A DNA stretch of 13,721 bases from an uncultured Anaerosacchariphilus sp. (GTDB lineage: Bacteria; Bacillota; Clostridia; Lachnospirales; Lachnospiraceae): positions 1 through 13,721 of the forward strand of contig CAKROP010000028.1 of the NCBI GenBank assembly GCA_934373375.1, given 5' to 3'. This document shows positions 5,677-11,015 of the stretch, one piece after another. Position 1 is the first letter of the stretch; each line of letters begins with the position of its first letter. The notes below the pieces were generated by a model that had not been told where the DNA came from, did no database searches, and saw only the letters and a program-made list of their open reading frames with translations. Made by a program: the position numbers and the translations under genes.

Positions 5677-6513
5677 TTATGGGAGCAATTCTTTGGGGTT
5701 GATACTTTCCCCATCCTTCAGCACCTGAAAATACAGGTTACTGCCCTCCTTACTGTAAAAGCGGGTAGGCTCCGCCACATAGCCTATCAGAGCCCCGGCC
5801 TGCACGTAGTCGCCCTGCTGCACGGCCGGTTCTTTGAGCTGCCCGTAGATAACCTGGTAACCGCTGCCGATATCCATGGTGATGGTCGTGCCGGTCTCAT
5901 CCACATTTTCAATAGAAAGCACCTTCCCGCTGGCTGCGCTCAAAACATTTTGATCTACACTTCCTTCTATTATAATAGCCGGATTGTACTTATACTGATC
6001 AAGCGTCGAAAAATAGACTGTCTTGTCCATGCTGTAATCCATCAGAATATTGCCGGCAATGGGCCAGAGAAGCTGGTCTGTCTCCGCAGAGAACGACAAG
6101 GGCGGTGCTTCCGCGCCTGCGTTTGCTTCTATGATTACAGGCTCGTCCACGCTGATTTCCGCATATTCGCTCTCCAATTCGATGGTATCTGTCGCAGCTG
6201 CTTCCGTCTGCGCTGTCTCTGCCGCATTTTCACCCATTCTGTCACGGCTGGCAGTTCCCGACGCAGCCTGTCTTCCGGTCTCCGCCGCTTTCTGTTCCCG
6301 GGCGGCTTTCGCTTCCGCCAGCTCCTGCTGCCGGGCCTGCGCCGCTTTTTCCGCGTCCGCCACCTCCTGCTCCAGCTGTCGCTGCTGCTCCTCGGTCTTA
6401 CCCACTGTGTACATGCCAAACAAAGTCACGCCCGCCAGAAGACACAGGCTCAGCGCTACCGTCGCCATCCTTCTGCCCGCCGGGCTGGTCTGCCGTTTCT
6501 TTTTTCCTGTCAT
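5677..6513 (-). CDS. spoIIQ: SpoIIQ-like M23/LytM-domain protein (degenerate active site)
   Basis: Bitopic membrane protein of 278 aa from the chosen ATG. It is called SpoIIQ because it directly follows spoIID and has SpoIIQ architecture: a short basic N-terminus, one membrane helix, a coiled-coil-like Glu/Gln/Ala-rich region, a low-complexity linker and a C-terminal LytM domain. SpoIIQ is made in the forespore and binds SpoIIIAH across the intermembrane space during engulfment. All four metal-ligand positions of LytM enzymes are replaced. The HxGID motif reads NPAII and HLHF reads NLYF, so this should be a binding scaffold rather than a peptidase. The frame opens at a GTG at 6522, but that codon lies inside the SD AGAGGTGA. 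The ATG at 6513, 5 nt after that SD, is the better start. Confidence 0.82.
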   Translation of the reverse strand: MTGKKKRQTSPAGRRMATVALSLCLLAGVTLFGMYTVGKTEEQQRQLEQEVADAEKAAQARQQELAEAKAAREQKAAETGRQAASGTASRDRMGENAAETAQTEAAATDTIELESEYAEISVDEPVIIEANAGAEAPPLSFSAETDQLLWPIAGNILMDYSMDKTVYFSTLDQYKYNPAIIIEGSVDQNVLSAASGKVLSIENVDETGTTITMDIGSGYQVIYGQLKEPAVQQGDYVQAGALIGYVAEPTRFYSKEGSNLYFQVLKDGESINPKELLP

Positions 6514-6531
6514 AAGCTTCACCTCTATGAT

Positions 6532-7440
6532 TTATTCCGCTTGTTTCTCGCTATCCCTAGCATAGCCATTTTCGGTGATGCTTATACAATCCAGATTTTT
6601 ATAAAAATAAGACAGAATTTCCCGATAGGTCTGTCCCGCCAGCGCCATTCGTCCCGCCGTGTACAGACTCATGCCAAAGCCGTGGCCCAGTCCCCGGGTG
6701 ACGACGCGGACGCCCCCGTCTGTCTCCTCTGTTGTAAAACAGCTTGAATTCAGTTTGTACCGAAACCGGAAGGCCTCGCCGGTCAGTGTTTCGTCTCCCA
6801 ACCGCACGGACATCACATATCCGGCACTGTCCCGGCTTTCGATCACCGGCAGCTCCATATCCGGGAAATAAGAAATCTGCAGATAATCCGCCGACTCCAC
6901 ATCGCCCTCGCAGTCCACCGATGTGAGGTATGCATAACCTTTCCCCAGTGTGCCGCCCTCTCTGGTCTTTCCGGCGCTGACTGCATGGTAGGGCAGATCC
7001 TTTAACTCCCCGTCCAGCGCCAACACCTGCCCGAGTGTCTCCTCCGCCGCCGTCCGGCTTTTTTCCGCATAGCGCTGACGATTTTCATAACTCCAGAGTT
7101 TTTCTGCCTCGCCTTCTGTGCAGACTGAAAAACCAAGCGCCTCCAAATCCGCTTCCCGGAGCTCCCCGGCGGCCTGCTGCCAGTCCGCAGCCCCATAATA
7201 TTCCATAGCCGCCCGTAAAAGATTTGTCCGAATCACCACCGCCTGAGCCTTCAATGCCTCTGTCTCGTAGGTCACAGATATCTGCATGGGCAGAATCTGC
7301 GCCACGCAGCGCTCCAGTTCAACCTCCTCAGGCTCGGTCTGCCCGCCAGCCAGCTCGCCGGTGCAGAACACTACGGCCACATAGGGCAGTAAAATCAAAA
7401 TAATCAGAATCGAAGCTACTGTTTTTATTTTTTCTCTCAT
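6532..7440 (-). CDS. spoIID: Stage II sporulation protein D (SpoIID)
   Basis: Membrane-anchored peptidoglycan lytic transglycosylase of the mother-cell engulfment machinery, 302 aa. It has one N-terminal membrane helix (about 7-26), then the SpoIID block TEALKAQAVVIRTN (60-73), YHAVSAGKTREGGTL (151-165) and the C-terminal GLGHGFGMSLYTAGRMA (250-266), close to the family HGxGMSxxGA signature. The ATG at 7440 places the helix at the N-terminus. The frame opens further upstream, but that stretch is the udp terminator. No convincing SD precedes 7440, which is unusual here. The sequence before EALKAQ is LPMQISVTYET rather than the usual EMP-type motif holding the catalytic glutamate. The next gene, spoIIQ, starts 18 nt downstream. 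Confidence 0.88.
   Translation of the reverse strand: MREKIKTVASILIILILLPYVAVVFCTGELAGGQTEPEEVELERCVAQILPMQISVTYETEALKAQAVVIRTNLLRAAMEYYGAADWQQAAGELREADLEALGFSVCTEGEAEKLWSYENRQRYAEKSRTAAEETLGQVLALDGELKDLPYHAVSAGKTREGGTLGKGYAYLTSVDCEGDVESADYLQISYFPDMELPVIESRDSAGYVMSVRLGDETLTGEAFRFRYKLNSSCFTTEETDGGVRVVTRGLGHGFGMSLYTAGRMALAGQTYREILSYFYKNLDCISITENGYARDSEKQAE
6558..6587 (-). promoter_or_regulatory. Putative forespore (sigma-F type) promoter for spoIIQ
   Basis: Within the 3' end of spoIID, the minus strand reads GTATA (6583-6587), exactly 15 nt, then GGCTATGCTA (6558-6567). This fits the B. subtilis sigma-F pattern GYATA-N15-GGNNANANTR at all but one defined position. Transcripts would begin about 40 nt before the spoIIQ ATG. 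It would give forespore expression of spoIIQ separate from mother-cell spoIID. Clostridial sigma-F preferences are assumed to be similar. Confidence 0.45.
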
Positions 7441-7462
7441 TCTACAGCTTATGCGCAGCCAC

Positions 7463-7495
7463 AAAAAAGCAGACCGGAAATTCCAGTCTGCTTTT
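7463..7495 (-). terminator. Rho-independent terminator of udp
   Basis: A 10-bp outer stem (7465-7474 with 7486-7495) has an inner GGA/TCC extension and six T on the minus strand. It lies 18 nt after the udp stop and only about 22 nt before the spoIID start, leaving very little room for a separate spoIID promoter. Confidence 0.85.
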
Positions 7496-7513
7496 CTTCT
7501 TGATTTACATAAC

Positions 7514-8284
7514 TCAATTTTCTTTGTCCGCAAAAATCAAGGTCCGGATAGCTTCAATGCTCACCTGAATTGCCGCTGTCATATCCTGGCTTTCCGTATC
7601 ACTGAGCCCCTGTTTTCTGCGCTCCTGGTTCCAGAGTACATTCAGCACGCAGCCTGCCCGCATACCGAGAATCTGGGACACGATGAAGACCGCCGCGCTC
7701 TCCATCTCTGACGCCAGGCAGCCCGCCTTGATCCAGGCGTCCCATTTATTCATGAGCTCATAGCCCACCGGCATCCGTTCCGGGCTGTGCTGACCATAGA
7801 AGGAATCCTTGCACTGGACCACGCCTGCATGGCAGGTATGCCCCAGCTCTTTTGCGCTATGAACCAGGGCATTGGTCACGTCCAGATGGGCGATGGCCGG
7901 AAATTCCACCGGTACATACTCCTTGGATGTGCCTTCCATGCGGATGGCTCCGGTGGCCACCACCAGGTCGCCGCCCTTCACCGGCAGGGCCATGCCGCCG
8001 CAGGTGCCGATGCGGATGACCGTATCCACACCAATCTGATGCAGCTCCTCGATACCGATGGCTGCAGACGGTCCTCCCATTCCGGTTGACATAACTAAAA
8101 CCGGCTCATCCTCGAGCTCCCCGACCCAGGTGGTATATTCCCGGTTCCGGGCCACAAACCGCGGGTTCGCAAGATGCGCCGCTATCTTCTCCACGCGTCC
8201 CGGATCGCCCGGCAGGATCGCATAGCGGGCTTCCACCTCATTTACAAAGCCGATATGGTAAGGTTTCTGATGTTCATTATACAT
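7514..8284 (-). CDS. udp: Uridine phosphorylase
   Basis: Cytoplasmic enzyme that splits uridine with phosphate into uracil and ribose-1-phosphate (pyrimidine salvage). The 256-aa length is close to E. coli Udp (253). Family landmarks include [10 protein letters not shown] near the N-terminus, [29 protein letters not shown] (phosphate-binding region), the KDSFY segment and the EMESAAVF block with the ribose-binding EMES. The resemblance to E. coli Udp, especially REYTTW and GGPSxxIxxEEL, is closer than to purine-specific DeoD. Substrate range within the family still cannot be proved by reading. The ATG at 8284 has a GGGGG SD (8293-8297) at 8 nt; the frame opens 17 codons further up, across that SD. 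Terminators bracket the gene, so it is a single unit. Confidence 0.87.
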   Translation of the reverse strand: MYNEHQKPYHIGFVNEVEARYAILPGDPGRVEKIAAHLANPRFVARNREYTTWVGELEDEPVLVMSTGMGGPSAAIGIEELHQIGVDTVIRIGTCGGMALPVKGGDLVVATGAIRMEGTSKEYVPVEFPAIAHLDVTNALVHSAKELGHTCHAGVVQCKDSFYGQHSPERMPVGYELMNKWDAWIKAGCLASEMESAAVFIVSQILGMRAGCVLNVLWNQERRKQGLSDTESQDMTAAIQVSIEAIRTLIFADKEN

Positions 8285-8306
8285 AAGCCTGACCCCCTTT
8301 TTCTTA

Positions 8307-8335
8307 ACCATACACGATTTCACCCCATTTTGCAA
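8307..8335 (-). promoter_or_regulatory. Candidate promoter of udp
   Basis: On the minus strand TTGCAA (8330-8335), a 17-nt spacer and TATGGT (8307-8312), each 4 of 6 to consensus. It is the best match in the short gap between the glgP terminator and udp. A weak box set like this often needs an activator. Confidence 0.4.
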
Positions 8336-8347
8336 CCGGCGGATCGC

Positions 8348-8382
8348 AAAAAGGACAGACGCCCGAAAACGCCTGTCCTTTT
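8348..8382 (-). terminator. Rho-independent terminator of glgP
   Basis: A 13-bp stem with one G-U pair (8349-8361 with 8370-8382) has an 8-nt loop and a T-run on the minus strand. It begins 12 nt beyond the glgP stop. Confidence 0.88.
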
Positions 8383-8394
8383 GTCATTTACATT

Positions 8395-10896
8395 TTATTT
8401 TGCAGCCTTTTTGCCACTGACTTCTGTATCCTCTTTCGGAAGCTCCACTGTCATCTTATCCAGATTCCAGATATCATCCACGTACTCCTGGATGGTGCGG
8501 TCGGAAGAGAACTTGCCACTGCATGCGGTGTTCCAGAGGGCTTTCTTCGCCCACTGCTTCTCATCCCGATATACAGCCTCGATCTTCGCGTGTGTCTCTG
8601 CGTAAGACCGGAAATCCTTCAGGATAAAGTAGGTATCTGCCCGATCGCTGCTGTTGGTGTTAAGCAGGGAATCATACAGATCACGGAACAGCTCCGGATC
8701 CTGCGGTGCGTAATAACCATTGATCAGCTGCATCAGCACGTGACGGATCTCCTGATCGTTGTTGAAGATATCCATGGGATTGTAGCCGCCATGCTGCTCA
8801 TAGTTAATAACCTCGTCTGCGCTCAGACCGAAGATAAAGGCGTTCTCCTCGCCCATCTCTTCTACCATCTCGACATTTGCGCCGTCCATGGTTCCGATGG
8901 TCAGGGCTCCGTTCAGCATAAACTTCATGTTACCGGTACCGGATGCCTCCTTGCTGGCGGTAGAGATCTGCTCGGATACGTCTGCTGCAGCAAAGATCAG
9001 CTCGGCGTTGGAGACACGGTAATCCTCGATGAATACAACCTTGATTTTACCATTGATGGACGCATCGTTGTTGATCACGTCTGCCACGGAGTTGATCAGC
9101 TTGATGGTCAGCTTCGCGCGGCGGTAGCCTGCTGCAGCCTTGGCGCCGAAGATAAAGGTTCTCGGATAGAATTCCATATCCGGATGCTCTTTGATCTTAT
9201 TGTACAGATACATCACATGCAGGATGTTCAGCAGCTGACGCTTGTACTCATGCAGTCTCTTCACCTGTACATCGAAGATAGAGCGCGGGTCTACGGTGAC
9301 GCCGTTGTGCTCCTGGATGTATTTTGCCAGACGCACCTTGTTCTGATACTTGATGTTCATGAACTCCTGCTGCGCCTTCTCGTCGTCTGCGTAAACCTTC
9401 AGCTTACTGATCTGGGACAGGTCGGTGATCCACTCGTCGCCGATGTGGTCGGTCACCCACTGAGCCAGCAGCGGATTGCCGTGAAGCAGGAAACGACGCT
9501 GGGTGATACCGTTGGTCTTATTGTTGAACTTCTCCGGCATCATCTCGTAGAAATCCTTCAGCTCCTGCTTTTTCAGGATCTCTGTATGCAGTCTCGCTAC
9601 GCCGTTTACAGAATGGCCTGCCGCGATAGCCAGATGCGCCATCTTGACCTGTCCGTCGTAAATGATAGCCATCTTGCGGATCTTCTCCTGATCGCCCGGA
9701 TATTTTGCCTGGATATCCAGTACAAAACGACGGTTGATCTCCTCCACGATCTGATATACACGGGGAAGCAGACGGGAGAACAGCTCGATGGGCCATTTCT
9801 CCAGGGCCTCTGCCATGATGGTGTGGTTGGTATAAGCGCAGGTCTTGGTGGTGACCTCCCATGCCTCGTCCCACTCCAGGCCTTCCTCGTCGATGAGGAT
9901 ACGCATCAGCTCGGCTACCGCTACGGTCGGATGGGTATCGTTGAGCTGGAACGCCGCCTTCTCGTAGAACTTGCGGATGTCGTCATGGTTTCTCTTATAA
10001 CGGGCAATGGCCTCCTGCACGCTGGCGGAGATAAAGAAATACTGCTGCTTCAGACGCAGCTCCTTGCCTGCCATATGGTTGTCATTGGGGTACAGAACCT
10101 CTACCAGCAGCTTCGCCAGGTTCTCTTCCTCAACGGCCTGCTGATAATCGCCCTTGTCGAAGGCGTCCAGACGGAAGGTATTCATGGCCTCTGCGTCCCA
10201 GATACGAAGGGTATTCACTACGTTATTGCCATAGCCTACTACCGGAAGGTCGCAGGGGATAGCCCGTACGGCCTGATAGCCCTTCTGGATAAAATGGTTC
10301 TTGCCGTTCTGATCGACTTCTACGTCTACGTAGCCGCCGAACTTGACAATCTTCGCGTACTCCGGACGGCGGAGCTCGAAGGGATTGCCGTCCACAAGCC
10401 AGTCGTCGGGAATCTCTTTCTGATAGCCGTTCTCAATTTTCTGCTTGAACATACCATAGCGGTAACGGATACCGCAGCCGTATGCCGCATAGCCCAGGGT
10501 TGCCAGAGAATCCAGGAAGCAGGCTGCCAGTCTTCCCAGACCGCCATTTCCCAGAGCTGCGTCCGGCTCCTGATCCTCGATCACGTTCAGATCGCAGCCC
10601 AGCTCCTCCAGAGCTTCCTTTACTTCGTCATAATAGGTCAGGTTAATCAGGTTATTGCCAAGAGCACGGCCCATCAAAAATTCCATGGACATGTAATACA
10701 CGATCTTCGGATCCTGCTTTTTCATCTGCTCCTGGGTCGCAATCCATGCGTCGATGATCGCGTCTTTGGTAGCCAGCGCTACCGCATGAAAAATCTGGTG
10801 CTGTGTTGCCTCTTCAATGGGTGTCCGGTACAGAGTCTTCACGTTGTAAACTACGCTTCTCTTAAAGAGTTCCTTGTCGAAGGGTCTCTTACTCAT
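8395..10896 (-). CDS. glgP: Glycogen/starch (alpha-glucan) phosphorylase
   Basis: Cytoplasmic PLP-dependent GT35 enzyme that releases glucose-1-phosphate from alpha-1,4-glucans, 833 aa, a normal family length. Visible blocks include DAALGNGGLGRLAACFLDSL (112-131), QLNDTHPTVAVAEL (317-330), VQVKRLHEYKRQ (543-554) and the PLP site EASGTGNMKFMLNGA (650-664), with the cofactor lysine at 658. The ATG at 10896 follows AGGAGG (10905-10910) by 8 nt; an upstream in-frame ATG at 10929 has no SD. It lies 119 bp after ileS with no terminator between, so some expression may come from the ileS transcript. No strong promoter is visible in that gap (CATAAT preceded by TTGCAG at 19 nt is poor). No other glycogen gene is nearby. 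Confidence 0.96.
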   Translation of the reverse strand: MSKRPFDKELFKRSVVYNVKTLYRTPIEEATQHQIFHAVALATKDAIIDAWIATQEQMKKQDPKIVYYMSMEFLMGRALGNNLINLTYYDEVKEALEELGCDLNVIEDQEPDAALGNGGLGRLAACFLDSLATLGYAAYGCGIRYRYGMFKQKIENGYQKEIPDDWLVDGNPFELRRPEYAKIVKFGGYVDVEVDQNGKNHFIQKGYQAVRAIPCDLPVVGYGNNVVNTLRIWDAEAMNTFRLDAFDKGDYQQAVEEENLAKLLVEVLYPNDNHMAGKELRLKQQYFFISASVQEAIARYKRNHDDIRKFYEKAAFQLNDTHPTVAVAELMRILIDEEGLEWDEAWEVTTKTCAYTNHTIMAEALEKWPIELFSRLLPRVYQIVEEINRRFVLDIQAKYPGDQEKIRKMAIIYDGQVKMAHLAIAAGHSVNGVARLHTEILKKQELKDFYEMMPEKFNNKTNGITQRRFLLHGNPLLAQWVTDHIGDEWITDLSQISKLKVYADDEKAQQEFMNIKYQNKVRLAKYIQEHNGVTVDPRSIFDVQVKRLHEYKRQLLNILHVMYLYNKIKEHPDMEFYPRTFIFGAKAAAGYRRAKLTIKLINSVADVINNDASINGKIKVVFIEDYRVSNAELIFAAADVSEQISTASKEASGTGNMKFMLNGALTIGTMDGANVEMVEEMGEENAFIFGLSADEVINYEQHGGYNPMDIFNNDQEIRHVLMQLINGYYAPQDPELFRDLYDSLLNTNSSDRADTYFILKDFRSYAETHAKIEAVYRDEKQWAKKALWNTACSGKFSSDRTIQEYVDDIWNLDKMTVELPKEDTEVSGKKAAK

Positions 10897-10925
10897 AATA
10901 GTTTCCTCCTCTTTGATACCGTTTA

Positions 10926-10950
10926 TCACTGTTCACTCCGTTCACAGTGA
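10926..10950. other. Palindrome in the glgP leader
   Basis: TCACTGT (10926-10932) and ACAGTGA (10944-10950) are perfect inverted repeats around 11 nt, with GTTCAC repeated directly at 10931 and 10940. There is no T-run on the minus strand, so it is not an intrinsic terminator for ileS. It could be an operator or an mRNA hairpin 16 nt upstream of the glgP SD. Confidence 0.35.
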
Positions 10951-11015
10951 CACGCTTCGCAATGCACAGAAATTATGCTGTCCGCATCATTTCGTGCTGC
11001 AAGACCAGAACGCGC

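Noticed and set aside
5641..6747. A 368-codon plus-strand frame across spoIIQ and spoIID
   Set aside because: The translation is rich in Arg, His, Cys and Leu with no domain pattern, and both opposite-strand genes are clear family members.
8590..10950. A 786-codon open frame antisense to glgP
   Set aside because: It mirrors glgP, has no SD and no recognisable protein features. The long opening comes from codon bias in glgP, which avoids codons that read as stops on the other strand.
10926..10950. Intrinsic terminator for ileS
   Set aside because: The stem is only 7 bp and there is no T-run on the minus strand.
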